This document shows positions 16,241 to 24,792 of a DNA stretch of 64,000 bases, piece after piece; within the stretch, counting starts at the first letter, position 1, and each line of letters opens with the position of its first letter. The notes beneath the pieces are model-generated. The model saw only the letters and a list, made by a program, of their open reading frames with translations. It ran no database searches and was not told the origin of the DNA. The DNA is from Gottschalkiaceae bacterium SANA (lineage in GTDB: Bacteria; Bacillota; Clostridia; Tissierellales; GPF-1). Both the position numbers and the translations under genes were made by a program. The DNA is taken from assembly GCA_036323355.1 (NCBI GenBank), contig AP028876.1:558001-622000 (forward strand), written 5' to 3'.

Positions 16241-17200
16241 ATGGAAAGATATCATAATTCGATACCCCGCGTGGTGATCGCCCTAGGAGGAAACGCCCTT
16301 GGAAAGTCACCTGAAGAACAAAAAATCAAAGTGAAGGAAACGACGAAGCCCTTGATTGAATTGATCAATCAGGGAAATGAGATTATTATTTGTCACGGAA
16401 ACGGACCCCAGGTAGGAATGATCAATTTGGCATTCGAGGAAGCGTCCAAAGCCAACGACAAGATTGCTGCCTTTGATTTGCCGGAATGTACGGCAATGAG
16501 TCAGGGCTATATTGGATTTCATTTACAAAACGCTCTACAAGCGGAGATTCGTGCACAGAAGAAACCATGGTTTGTTGCAACTGTGGTTACTCAAATTGAG
16601 GTGGACCGTGAGGACCCGGCATTTCAAAATCCAACCAAACCGATCGGTGGTTTTTATACAAAGGTTGAGGCAGAGGGCATGATGGCCAAGGATTCTTCAT
16701 TGGTGATGAAAGAAGATGCTAATCGAGGATATCGTCGGATGGTGGCATCGCCAAAACCTGTGCGTATTCTGGAGAAAGAATCCATCGTTAATATGCTGGA
16801 TAATGAGTTTATTGTTATTACTTGCGGTGGTGGTGGAATTCCTGTTGTAGAGAATGAAGACGGTAGTTTTTCAGGCGTGTCTGCGGTGATTGACAAGGAT
16901 TTTGCAGCAGCGCAATTGGCGAAAGCGGTCCATGCTGATTATCTGTATATTTTAACAGCCGTTGATCGGGTAGCCATCAACTTTGGAAAGCCGGAACAGA
17001 AGGACCTAGAGAAAATGTCTGTTGAGGAAGCCATCCGTTATTGTCAAGAGGGTCAATTTGCGCCGGGTAGCATGCTGCCCAAGGTGCAAGCTGCCATTCG
17101 ATTTGTCCAAGGCGGAGAAAATCGAAAGGCAGTGATTGCTTCTTTGGAAAAGGCGCCACTGGCCATCAAGGGCGAAAGTGGTACGCTTATTTATTCATAA
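16241..17200 (+). CDS. arcC: Carbamate kinase
   Basis: 319 aa. ATG 16241 is chosen because AAGGAGGG lies 8 bases upstream; the frame is open back to 16208. Amino-acid-kinase fold motifs are IALGGNALG, ICHGNGPQVGM, VITCGGGGIPVV, DKDFAAAQLA and FAPGSMLPKVQAA, all diagnostic of carbamate kinase. It makes ATP from carbamoyl phosphate in arginine, agmatine or purine (allantoin/urate) fermentation. No arcA or arcB is adjacent, so the source of carbamoyl phosphate is not shown. It appears monocistronic. Confidence 0.95.
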   Translation: MERYHNSIPRVVIALGGNALGKSPEEQKIKVKETTKPLIELINQGNEIIICHGNGPQVGMINLAFEEASKANDKIAAFDLPECTAMSQGYIGFHLQNALQAEIRAQKKPWFVATVVTQIEVDREDPAFQNPTKPIGGFYTKVEAEGMMAKDSSLVMKEDANRGYRRMVASPKPVRILEKESIVNMLDNEFIVITCGGGGIPVVENEDGSFSGVSAVIDKDFAAAQLAKAVHADYLYILTAVDRVAINFGKPEQKDLEKMSVEEAIRYCQEGQFAPGSMLPKVQAAIRFVQGGENRKAVIASLEKAPLAIKGESGTLIYS

Positions 17201-17274
17201 AAAGTTGAGTGTCTTATGAAAGTAAGAGAAACTTCCCGTATACTAGTAGAGAAGAATTGTGGGGAGGATACGAA

Positions 17275-18282
17275 ATGGGAAAGATGATAGTAAGCGCTTG
17301 TCTGGTTGGTTGTGCCTGTCGATATGACGGAAAATCCATGCCGGACCCCTTGTTAAAGGCGATGTTTGAGGCTGGAGACTTGATTGCCGTTTGTCCAGAG
17401 CTTTTGGGGGGATTAGATACCCCAAGAAATCCGGCTGAGATTGTTTCAGAAGACCCTGTTGAGCTTTTTACGAATCAAGGGATAGATGTTACCACTGCGT
17501 ACAGAAGTGGCGCTGATCAAGCTGTAGCGGTTGCGAAATCTATTGATGCAAAGCTGGCAATTTTAAAGTCGAAGAGTCCTTCCTGTGGATCGAAACAGAT
17601 ATACGATGGAAGTTTTCAGCGGCAAGTGATTTCAGGTGCCGGGGTGACCACAAGAGCAATGCGAACTGCGGGAATCGAGGTGGTGAATGAAGAGGAGGCC
17701 AGTAAAAGATTCAAGAAGAATTGCACCAGAATTTTGCTGCTGCGCCATGCAGAATCATTTTTTTCTTCCGATGAGCGGAACCGAGGCTTATCTGAGAGTG
17801 GAGTGCATGCAGCGAGTGTGTTGGTTGAAAGATATAAAGACATCTTTCAGCCAGAACGAATTTATTCGAGTCCTTACAGACGAGCGCTGGATACGGTGAA
17901 ACCATTGGCTAAAGCGTGGGACAGAAAAATTGAACTTGATGAACGCCTACGGGAGCGAATGTCGTCAGAAACACCTTTGGATGATTTTACTGCCTTTACA
18001 AAGAAACAATGGTTGGACCATCACTTTGCCTTGCTTGGATGTGAATCGTTGAACGATGTCGCAAAACGAGGAAAGGAAATGATGATGGAGGTTGAAGCAG
18101 AAAATCGTGGAAAGACCGTCCTGCTTTCCACCCATGGTACCTGGATGGCGGCTGTCATGCATGCTTTTAATCCTAGTTTTGGTTATTCAGAGTGGAAGAA
18201 ACTAAAGATGCCAGATCTTTGGGAGATGATCTTCTACCGAGGTGTTTGGGTAGAGACAAAACGAGTCGCGAAAGGACGATAG
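17275..18282 (+). CDS. Fusion of a DUF523/TudS desulfidase domain and a histidine phosphatase domain
   Basis: 335 aa. ATG 17275 follows GGGGAGG. Residues 1-145 are a DUF523 domain, the family of thiouracil desulfidase TudS: C9, C13, C15 in SACLVGCACRYDG, C40 in VCPELLGGLDTPRNPAEI and C104 in KSPSCGS, enough to hold a [4Fe-4S] cluster. From about 150 a histidine phosphatase domain follows with the catalytic RHAES (157-161), YSSPYRRALDTVKPL, and the second histidine in STHGTWMAAV. Both halves look catalytically intact. TudS removes sulfur from thiolated bases; the phosphatase substrate is unknown. The two might act on one thionucleotide, which is inference. Confidence 0.85.
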   Translation: MGKMIVSACLVGCACRYDGKSMPDPLLKAMFEAGDLIAVCPELLGGLDTPRNPAEIVSEDPVELFTNQGIDVTTAYRSGADQAVAVAKSIDAKLAILKSKSPSCGSKQIYDGSFQRQVISGAGVTTRAMRTAGIEVVNEEEASKRFKKNCTRILLLRHAESFFSSDERNRGLSESGVHAASVLVERYKDIFQPERIYSSPYRRALDTVKPLAKAWDRKIELDERLRERMSSETPLDDFTAFTKKQWLDHHFALLGCESLNDVAKRGKEMMMEVEAENRGKTVLLSTHGTWMAAVMHAFNPSFGYSEWKKLKMPDLWEMIFYRGVWVETKRVAKGR

Positions 18283-18287
18283 AAGAA

Positions 18288-18336
18288 AAGAGTGCTTCAA
18301 GCAGCGGATTGATTGCTTCAAGTACTCTTTTATTTG
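18288..18336 (+). terminator. Rho-independent terminator after the TudS-phosphatase gene
   Basis: A 16-position stem (18288-18303 with 18314-18329) with one mismatch and one G-T pair, then a T-rich tail TTTATTT. Confidence 0.8.
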
Positions 18337-18402
18337 TGCAGACTATGATAAAATAAAAGAAAAGAAAGTAGAAGTGGTTGGAAAAGGGCGGGAGGGATAG
18401 TT

Positions 18403-19218
18403 ATGATTCAAGCGATGCTGACAAGACAGTCGAGCCGTTCATTTACCCGAGATTCCTTAAAGCAAAAGCGGGAAATGATCGATCAAATTTTGCGTGATTC
18501 AAAAATGGGACCTTTAGGCCATCCCATTGACTTATTGCGGGTTTCTCCACTGGAATTAAAAAAACAGGGGATTGGTCAATTGGCTACTTTTGGCGTAATT
18601 TCAGGAAATACAGAATACCTATTTGGAATTATCCCAAATACCCGTGCGGGCCTCGTAAATTATGGATATGCCATGGAAAAGGTTGCTATTTCTCTTTGGA
18701 AAGAGGGGATAGGATCTTGTTGGTTAGGGGGAAGTTTTAAGAAAAGTAAGTTGGAAGCCCTGTATTTAATGAAAGAGACGCGAAGTATACCGGCGGTTTT
18801 GGCCATTGGTATTCCCCATAAGGACCAGTCTATGGTGGAGCGAGTGGTAAAATTGAAAACAAGGCCAGTGAATCGGAAGCCATTTTCAGACTTGTTTTTC
18901 GATAGAGGATTTCATCAGGCCTTGTTGATTAAGCCAAACTCGAAATGGGAGACCATTTTTACCTGTGTACAGCGGGCCCCATCCGCTAGAAACGCACAGC
19001 CTTGGCGAATTGTCCGGGAATATAACGCCTATCATTTTTATTTACGGACTCGAGAGGAAACCAATTTGAATCGGATCGACATGGGTATTGCTATTTGTCA
19101 TTTCGATCTTGCACGAATGGAACTTGGAATTGAGGGGAATTGGCGCGTGACCAGACCCTTGGAAAATCAAAATTATAAATACTTTATCAGCTTTGTAAAA
19201 GAGAAGGAGTGGGCATGA
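18403..19218 (+). CDS. Nitroreductase-family flavoprotein
   Basis: 271 aa. The N-terminal RQSSRSFTRD is the FMN-phosphate binding start of nitroreductases; GYAMEKVAISLWKEGIGSCWLGG and a second half with RAPSARNAQPWRI match the large (about 270 aa) putative nitroreductase TM1586 type, which carries two related halves. Members reduce nitro compounds, quinones or flavins with NAD(P)H; the substrate is unknown. Overlaps the GNAT gene by 4 bases (ATGA). Confidence 0.82.
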   Translation: MIQAMLTRQSSRSFTRDSLKQKREMIDQILRDSKMGPLGHPIDLLRVSPLELKKQGIGQLATFGVISGNTEYLFGIIPNTRAGLVNYGYAMEKVAISLWKEGIGSCWLGGSFKKSKLEALYLMKETRSIPAVLAIGIPHKDQSMVERVVKLKTRPVNRKPFSDLFFDRGFHQALLIKPNSKWETIFTCVQRAPSARNAQPWRIVREYNAYHFYLRTREETNLNRIDMGIAICHFDLARMELGIEGNWRVTRPLENQNYKYFISFVKEKEWA

Positions 19219-20096
19219 AATCAGCCATCGAATGGGATTCATCGGAGAAACAACAAGTCGTCGATTTTTTGATTCATGTATTTGAGAATCATGAATTTGT
19301 TAGTGTAGAATCGATCAATGAAATCTTTTACCAATCTGTATATTTGGGCGGAGAAACCTACATGGCAAGTTTTCGAGACGGTCAAGCGATCGCTGTTGCA
19401 GCCATGATTGTAGAGGCGATTGAGCGAGATTCTATCGTATACTTCAGCACCTGTTATTGTTTGGAGGGTCAGGAAGATTATTTAGAGAAAATGATCGAAT
19501 CCTTAGAGAAGAAAGCGAAAATTTGGGGTGCAACGATTTCAAAGATTGGATTGCGGAAGGAAAATAATAGCTTGAAGGATCGTCTTTTACCTAGCTTGGC
19601 TTATTCTCCCACCTATCGGATCGTTCAGATGGGGAAAGAAGTCCAAGGGGAAGTGCGTTTGCCTGAAGGATTTAGCGATCAGATTGTAGGCTTAGATTTC
19701 TTAGAAAAATATGTCGATTTGCACAATGAAGCCTTTCTTAAGACTCCCAACAGCGGCGAATTGTCCTTAGGTGAGGTTCAGGAGTTGTTGGAACGTCAAG
19801 AACAGGGACAAGCTCGATTGGGTTTTCTGGTTCACCGCGGAGAATTCGTTGGAACCTATCTTTTATCCATGGAAAAGGAAGTGTTATGGGCGGATGCCAT
19901 AACCATCAATCCAAGATATCAGGGACAAGGTTGGGGAAAAATCTTGATGCAAAACATTGAAAATCAAGCTGCTTCCATGGCGAAGTCGCTTCATCTTTTG
20001 GTCGTAGATGCCAATGCGACCGCCTTTCATCTTTATCAGAGGTCGGAATTTTTAGAGGAAAAAGTGTATAGCGAATGGTTTGAAAAGAGCCTATAA
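19215..20096 (+). CDS. GNAT-family N-acetyltransferase
   Basis: 293 aa. ATG 19215 is set by AAGGAG at 19204-19209. The C-terminal GNAT fold is clear: ADAITINPRYQGQGWGKILMQNIE is the acetyl-CoA binding motif A, followed by VVDANATAFHLYQRSEF. The N-terminal half (about 1-130) may be a degenerate second GNAT domain. The substrate is unknown. Translationally coupled to the nitroreductase gene. Confidence 0.82.
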   Translation: MKSAIEWDSSEKQQVVDFLIHVFENHEFVSVESINEIFYQSVYLGGETYMASFRDGQAIAVAAMIVEAIERDSIVYFSTCYCLEGQEDYLEKMIESLEKKAKIWGATISKIGLRKENNSLKDRLLPSLAYSPTYRIVQMGKEVQGEVRLPEGFSDQIVGLDFLEKYVDLHNEAFLKTPNSGELSLGEVQELLERQEQGQARLGFLVHRGEFVGTYLLSMEKEVLWADAITINPRYQGQGWGKILMQNIENQAASMAKSLHLLVVDANATAFHLYQRSEFLEEKVYSEWFEKSL

Positions 20097-20098
20097 TA

Positions 20099-20145
20099 AA
20101 ACCCACGATTCTATCTTGTTTACATAAGAGGGAAATCGTGGGTTT
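20099..20145. terminator. Bidirectional terminator between convergent genes
   Basis: A 12-bp stem AAACCCACGATT/AATCGTGGGTTT (20099-20110 with 20134-20145) lies between the stop codons of the GNAT gene (+) and the methyltransferase gene (-). Confidence 0.8.
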
Positions 20146-20148
20146 CAT

Positions 20149-20862
20149 TTATCGTGCGATGCACACATAAGGGACAGAATTCTCACTAAGAGGAGACTTG
20201 TCGAAACCACCGAAGGTTTGCAGGTCTTTAAAGCCTGCTTCTTTCAACAAGTGCTCTAGCCTTGCTTTTTTAAGTGGGATCAGGGGAATGGAGTTTTTCA
20301 AAATTTGATTTTCTGTTTCCAGCTTCAAGGCAGTCTGAAAATCGATGCGTCCGTCTGGCCGTTTGATATAGGTGCGAGTGAATTCCAGGCTTGGTGTTTT
20401 GATGGTGGCTAGCCCCAGGCTCTCTTTTTCCATGATCATGTCGTAGTGGATCATTTGCAGACGGAATTCTCCGCCGGCTTTTAAAAGGGCCTTCACTTTT
20501 CTTAGAAACCGCAGCAGAGCTTGTTCATCAGGAAGATGAACCAAGGTATTGCCCAAACAAAGAATACGATCAAAGTGATCATTTGGGAAGTAATGGTCAA
20601 TGGCCATCATATCCATGGTGGCGTAGTGAGCCCCCGTATGGGCATGGTTGCAACGGGCTAGACGGACCATGGTTGGATCCTTGTCGATGGCATGGATCTG
20701 AAATCCGTCAGTGGCTAGACCTTGAGCAAGAGTGCCCGTGGAACAACCGATATCGAGTATGGTACTGTTGGGCGCTAAGTCTTCTTTGGCAAAAGCCCAT
20801 TTACCTTGGGTAAGGGGAAAAATCTCGTCATAGTAGACGGAAATTGATTCATAAAAATTCAT
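20149..20862 (-). CDS. Class I SAM-dependent methyltransferase
   Basis: 237 aa. Motif I is ILDIGCSTGTLAQGL (about residues 35-49), acidic end of strand 2 HAIDKDPTM, and FDRILCLGNTLVHL, then a post-motif LLKAGGEFRLQM. It resembles YcgJ/Tehb-like small-molecule methyltransferases. The substrate cannot be named. Single gene, divergent from the sensor kinase at 20953. Confidence 0.85.
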   Translation of the reverse strand: MNFYESISVYYDEIFPLTQGKWAFAKEDLAPNSTILDIGCSTGTLAQGLATDGFQIHAIDKDPTMVRLARCNHAHTGAHYATMDMMAIDHYFPNDHFDRILCLGNTLVHLPDEQALLRFLRKVKALLKAGGEFRLQMIHYDMIMEKESLGLATIKTPSLEFTRTYIKRPDGRIDFQTALKLETENQILKNSIPLIPLKKARLEHLLKEAGFKDLQTFGGFDKSPLSENSVPYVCIAR

Positions 20863-20952
20863 AAAAACCTCCTTTGTCTTACGTGAAAATGATACCCAAT
20901 TTCAGTGAGAAGTATGCCTTTTGTGGTAAGATAAAGGCATCGAGGTGAAGTG

Positions 20953-22059
20953 ATGAAGTTGAAAAAATGGTGGGTACTCGAAAAAAGCATGATGATGATT
21001 GCCATATTTGTTCTGGTTCTTGTTTTTGAGCGCGCAGCCTCTACACGCCGTGAGATCTTGTTGCTCGTGAGTGGTGGTTTGTTATTAATGGGTATCATTC
21101 GAAGTCGTTTGAGAAGACCGTGGGTGCTTGCGGGATCTTATTTGGCAGATGGATTCTTATTGATCTTATTGGAGTTTTATTCACGATTTGCAATCAACCT
21201 TGCCATTCAAGGTATTTATATTCTTTTGATTGTCGATGCTTATCGGTATTTAGACAAGAAGAAATTTCTGGGAGTTGGCATTGGAATTAGCTTTGTCGGG
21301 ATGGCAAAATTTATTCAGCAGATTGCCTTGGAGGCGAACTTTTTAATTTTGTCTCAGACGATATTTTTCGGCATGATACACGGTTTGGTGTTGACAACGC
21401 TGTGGTTTTCACGCTCTTATCGGGAAGAAAAGGAAAAAATCGAGCAAGCAAATCGCAAAATTGAAGCCTTAAGCCGGGATCGGGAGCGGGCACGTCTTGC
21501 ACGAGAACTCCACGATTCCATCGGACATTCTTTAACCGCGTTGATCATGCAGCTTGAGATCGTCAAGCGATCAGAAGATACGCTTTCAGATTCTGGGAAA
21601 CAGGGCTTGGAAGAGGCGGCTGATAGCGCGAGGCAAACGCTGACAGAGGTGCGAAGCGTTGTAGATGCACTTCAGGAAGACGAAGTCGAGAATAGCTTTC
21701 AAGAGATGTTGAAGAAATTGTTGCGAACCTATACCGAGAAGACTCGGATTCGGGTGCAAGTGGACGGAATGGATTGCTTGCCAGCCTTTCTTTCGCGAGA
21801 GGCTTTGGATTTGTATAGAATTATTCAAGAGTTTTTGACAAATACAGGACGCCATGGTCAAGCCACGGAGATTCACATACACTGGGCGATGAATTCAGAG
21901 TTTTTGATCCTCACAATTACAGATAATGGCGTGGGGGCAGAATCCATTGTTTGTGGGAATGGCTTGACAGGGATGAGGGAGCGTGTGGGAAGACTGGGCG
22001 GGGAGATTGATTTTTCGGGAGAAAATGGATTTCGAACGAGAATTCAGATTCCTAAATGA
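20953..22059 (+). CDS. Sensor histidine kinase, NarX/DesK (HisKA_3) type, without adjacent regulator
   Basis: 368 aa. ATG 20953 is favoured over GTG 20950 by spacing to GAGGTG. About six hydrophobic membrane segments fill residues 10-155. The HisKA_3 dimerisation helix holds the phospho-acceptor in ARLARELHDSIGHSL, and a C-terminal ATPase domain shows TDNGVG and GNGLTGMRERVGRLGG. Such kinases pair with NarL/LuxR-type regulators. No regulator is adjacent, but an orphan NarL-type regulator lies at 29042. The signal is unknown. Confidence 0.9.
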   Translation: MKLKKWWVLEKSMMMIAIFVLVLVFERAASTRREILLLVSGGLLLMGIIRSRLRRPWVLAGSYLADGFLLILLEFYSRFAINLAIQGIYILLIVDAYRYLDKKKFLGVGIGISFVGMAKFIQQIALEANFLILSQTIFFGMIHGLVLTTLWFSRSYREEKEKIEQANRKIEALSRDRERARLARELHDSIGHSLTALIMQLEIVKRSEDTLSDSGKQGLEEAADSARQTLTEVRSVVDALQEDEVENSFQEMLKKLLRTYTEKTRIRVQVDGMDCLPAFLSREALDLYRIIQEFLTNTGRHGQATEIHIHWAMNSEFLILTITDNGVGAESIVCGNGLTGMRERVGRLGGEIDFSGENGFRTRIQIPK

Positions 22060-22081
22060 TTCATTTTTCGACAAAGAGTTA

Positions 22082-22104
22082 CCCCCTCGGAAAATCCAAG
22101 GGGG
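22082..22104. repeat. Short inverted repeat after the kinase gene
   Basis: CCCCCT (22082-22087) and AGGGGG (22099-22104) can form a small GC-rich hairpin. No T-run follows, so it is at best a weak terminator or a processing site. The rest of 22060-22253 shows no convincing gene. Confidence 0.4.
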
Positions 22105-22253
22105 CGGAGGAGTATTGGACATTAATCAGCTTAATATAGGGGGAAAGCTAATTAGAAGAAATTTCTCTTCAATATTTTCATACCCATTATTTAAAAAACT
22201 ATCAGATAATTCACAAAAAAATAGCGACTAGGTTTTATTGAAAGGATGGGAAA

Positions 22254-23045
22254 ATGGGACAAGGAATTTATCACTATTTCGGATATGATCTTTCCTTTGA
22301 GGAGCGAACTGAAGAAATTAGCAAGGCGGGATTTGAGTCGACCATGCTTTGGTGGGGAGATGAAGACTTTATCCCCTTGTCCAAAGCGGAGCAGGTTGAA
22401 TGTGTCCGTCGGGCTGGACTAAAGGTAGAGAATGTTCATGCACCCTACGCCCATATTTGGAAGCTTTGGGCCAAGGACCTGCAAATTGCTGCTGAAGCGC
22501 AGCAAGAGTATTGCCGCTATATCGATGAATGCAAGGCTTATCAAATACCTATGATGGTTGTTCATGGGATGTCTCAGGAGCCCATCGAGGATGAGCAACA
22601 GGGATTTGAAAGTTTTAGCCTATTATTAGCGCATGCAAAGGCGGCTGGAGTAACATTGGCCGTGGAAAACACCATTGAGGATTCACGGTTTGATCATCTC
22701 TTGGAACAATTGATTCCCGAGGGAATGAAGTGGTGCTATGACTCCTCTCACGATTGGATATATAGCGAGTCTCCAACACGATTGTTAAGTACGTATGGAA
22801 AGGCACTTGCATGCTTGCATCTTTCGGACAATGATGGCCAATTTGACCGGCATTGGCTTCCGGGAAAGGGACTGGTTTCTTTTGAACAGATTCAAGAACT
22901 CTTAAAAAATCAAGGCTTTGACGGACAGTGGTCACTGGAGGTCTTTCCTCAGGAGGTGATAGGCTCGGCGAATGCTTTTTTGTCCGAAGCAAGGGAACGA
23001 TTAACATGGGTCATGGAAGGAGCGAGGCATGAAGCTAAGGTATAG
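22254..23045 (+). CDS. Sugar phosphate isomerase/epimerase (xylose isomerase-like TIM barrel)
   Basis: 263 aa. AP-endonuclease-2/xylose-isomerase-like barrel with metal ligands suggested by VENVHAPYAH, LAVENTIED, WCYDSSHDW, CLHLSDNDGQFDRHWLPGKG and WSLEVFPQE. Members isomerise or epimerise sugars and inositol derivatives. The substrate is unknown. The 3' end overlaps the next gene by 17 bases, so the two are co-translated. Confidence 0.85.
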   Translation: MGQGIYHYFGYDLSFEERTEEISKAGFESTMLWWGDEDFIPLSKAEQVECVRRAGLKVENVHAPYAHIWKLWAKDLQIAAEAQQEYCRYIDECKAYQIPMMVVHGMSQEPIEDEQQGFESFSLLLAHAKAAGVTLAVENTIEDSRFDHLLEQLIPEGMKWCYDSSHDWIYSESPTRLLSTYGKALACLHLSDNDGQFDRHWLPGKGLVSFEQIQELLKNQGFDGQWSLEVFPQEVIGSANAFLSEARERLTWVMEGARHEAKV

Positions 23046-23565
23046 AAAAGCGGATCCCTTGGATGATGAGGATCTTCGGATACTGATGAAGGGAATGAAT
23101 GATCCCGAGATTCAGCATCTAGTGACGCCGAATTTTGAAGAAGGTCCCTTGTCGATCGTGAATCTGGTCGACTATCGAACCAGCATTTTAGCCTCTCATA
23201 TCGTCAACCATCAATTCATTATTTTCGATGGAGACAGACCCATAGGAGACCTTTCGTTAATGGAAGATCCAGAGCATCTGTTTCTGCGGATTCCACATAG
23301 CGGATGGCTAGGGATTTGTATTTCGGATGGTGCATATCGAGGCAAGGGGATTGGTAGACAGGCCATGCAATTTATAGAGAATTTTGCCTGGGACTTGGGC
23401 ATGGTTCGGGTCGAACTTGGTGTGTTCTCATACAACGAGCGAGCGGCGAACCTTTATCTGAAGATGGGCTATCATGAAATTGCACGGATTCCAAACTTTG
23501 TCTGGTATCAAGAACGATGGTGGGCGGATATTCGAATGGAGAAAATAAACCCCTCGCAGAGCTAA
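23029..23565 (+). CDS. GNAT-family N-acetyltransferase, RimJ/RimL-like
   Basis: 178 aa. GICISDGAYRGKGIGRQAMQ is the acetyl-CoA binding motif; VRVELGVFSYNERAANLYLKMGY is the typical C-terminal strand-helix. Likely acetylates an amino group of a protein, sugar or small molecule. Overlaps the isomerase gene by 17 bases, and its stop codon lies inside the following terminator. Confidence 0.85.
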   Translation: MKLRYRKADPLDDEDLRILMKGMNDPEIQHLVTPNFEEGPLSIVNLVDYRTSILASHIVNHQFIIFDGDRPIGDLSLMEDPEHLFLRIPHSGWLGICISDGAYRGKGIGRQAMQFIENFAWDLGMVRVELGVFSYNERAANLYLKMGYHEIARIPNFVWYQERWWADIRMEKINPSQS

Positions 23566-23582
23566 CTCGCGAGGGAATTTTT
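23551..23582 (+). terminator. Rho-independent terminator overlapping the GNAT gene end
   Basis: Stem CCCTCGC/GCGAGGG (23551-23557 with 23569-23575), then AATTTTT. Confidence 0.85.
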
Positions 23583-24783
23583 ATGTGGATTCTATCATGG
23601 GAAAGATCTCGAGGCTCTGTGAAAGAATCCCATTCAGTGCTGCCAAAAGAATACCGTAGTTGGTGATGGGCAGTTCTAGGGCACGACATTGATTCAAACG
23701 CGACCGCATGGTCTTTTCGTTAAGCATGCAGGAACCACAATGAATGACGAAGTCATAGTCTGCCAAGTCTTCGGGGAAATCGTGGCCCATGGTAAAGGTG
23801 AATTGCAAATCTTTACCGGTCTTTTTTTGGAGGAGCTTGGGGATTTTGACCCGTCCGATATCCTCATGGGAATGATTGTGCGTGCAGCTCTCTGCGATCA
23901 ATATTCGACTATGTTCATTTAATTGATCAAGGAATTTGATTCCCTCTACAAAGAGGGAAAGATCTCCCTTGTGTCGTGCAAAGAGGGTGGAAAACCCTGT
24001 TAATGGAATTTGATCGGAGAGGGTTTCTGAAACAAAATGGAAGGCCTGTGAATCTGTCACGGCGAGATCAATCTTCGGGTGGTCTCGAAGGGTTTGTTTT
24101 AATTCCGTATCGCGACAGACCAGGCATCGAATGCCATGATCCAGACAGTCGCGGATGACTTGCACTTGCGGCAAGATCAACCGTCCCTTGGGGGCTTCCG
24201 AATCGACCGGAACAATTAAGAGAACCGTACTGCTAGCCGGCAGGAGATCACCGAGGATTGGTTTTTCTTTTTGTTCTGTTTGGAGTTTTTTTATCAGTGC
24301 AGTTTTTAACTCCAGAATACCAACTTCTTCTTCAGTCGAAACGAGCTGAGCGGAAGGGTATTGTTCCAAAAGAGATTGTCGTTGATTCTCTTTGAGTAGG
24401 TCAATCTTGTTGATTACCAAAAGATGGGGGATTTGATACTGCTGAAATCGCTTTTGTACCTCCTCGAATGCTTGCCAATCCGGATCGGTTGCATCGGTCA
24501 CATAGAGGGCAAAGTCAGTCTTTTGCAGGATTTTCAGGGAGCGTTTCACACGTAGATCCCCTAAAAGACCTTCATCATCAATGCCTGCCGTATCGATAAA
24601 GACAACTGGACCATGGGGAAGCAGTTCCATGGTTTTTTCTACAGGGTCCGTGGTTGTGCCCAAGACTGCTGAGACCAGAGAAATTTTTTGACCAATTATG
24701 GCATTCATCAGGGAAGATTTTCCTGAATTTCTTTTCCCGAAAATTGCGATATGGTCGCGATTCGCTTTGGGTGTCTGTTGCAT
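23581..24783 (-). CDS. hydF: [FeFe] hydrogenase H-cluster maturation GTPase HydF
   Basis: 400 aa. N-terminal Era-like GTPase with P-loop GKRNSGKSS, switch GTTTDPV, DTAG and NKID. The C-terminal cluster-binding domain carries C300 (ESCTHN), C349 and C352 (HCGSC), the HydF [4Fe-4S] ligands. HydF is the scaffold on which the di-iron subcluster from HydE and HydG is assembled and handed to the hydrogenase. It is the last gene of the regulator-hydE-hydG-hydF operon; clients are the hydrogenases at 53863 and 56474. Confidence 0.95.
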   Translation of the reverse strand: MQQTPKANRDHIAIFGKRNSGKSSLMNAIIGQKISLVSAVLGTTTDPVEKTMELLPHGPVVFIDTAGIDDEGLLGDLRVKRSLKILQKTDFALYVTDATDPDWQAFEEVQKRFQQYQIPHLLVINKIDLLKENQRQSLLEQYPSAQLVSTEEEVGILELKTALIKKLQTEQKEKPILGDLLPASSTVLLIVPVDSEAPKGRLILPQVQVIRDCLDHGIRCLVCRDTELKQTLRDHPKIDLAVTDSQAFHFVSETLSDQIPLTGFSTLFARHKGDLSLFVEGIKFLDQLNEHSRILIAESCTHNHSHEDIGRVKIPKLLQKKTGKDLQFTFTMGHDFPEDLADYDFVIHCGSCMLNEKTMRSRLNQCRALELPITNYGILLAALNGILSQSLEIFPMIEST

Positions 24784-24792
24784 GAGTACCTC

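Noticed and set aside
21983-22231. 82 aa open frame at the end of the sensor kinase gene
   Set aside because: Most of it overlaps the kinase in another frame and the rest has no motif or ribosome site.
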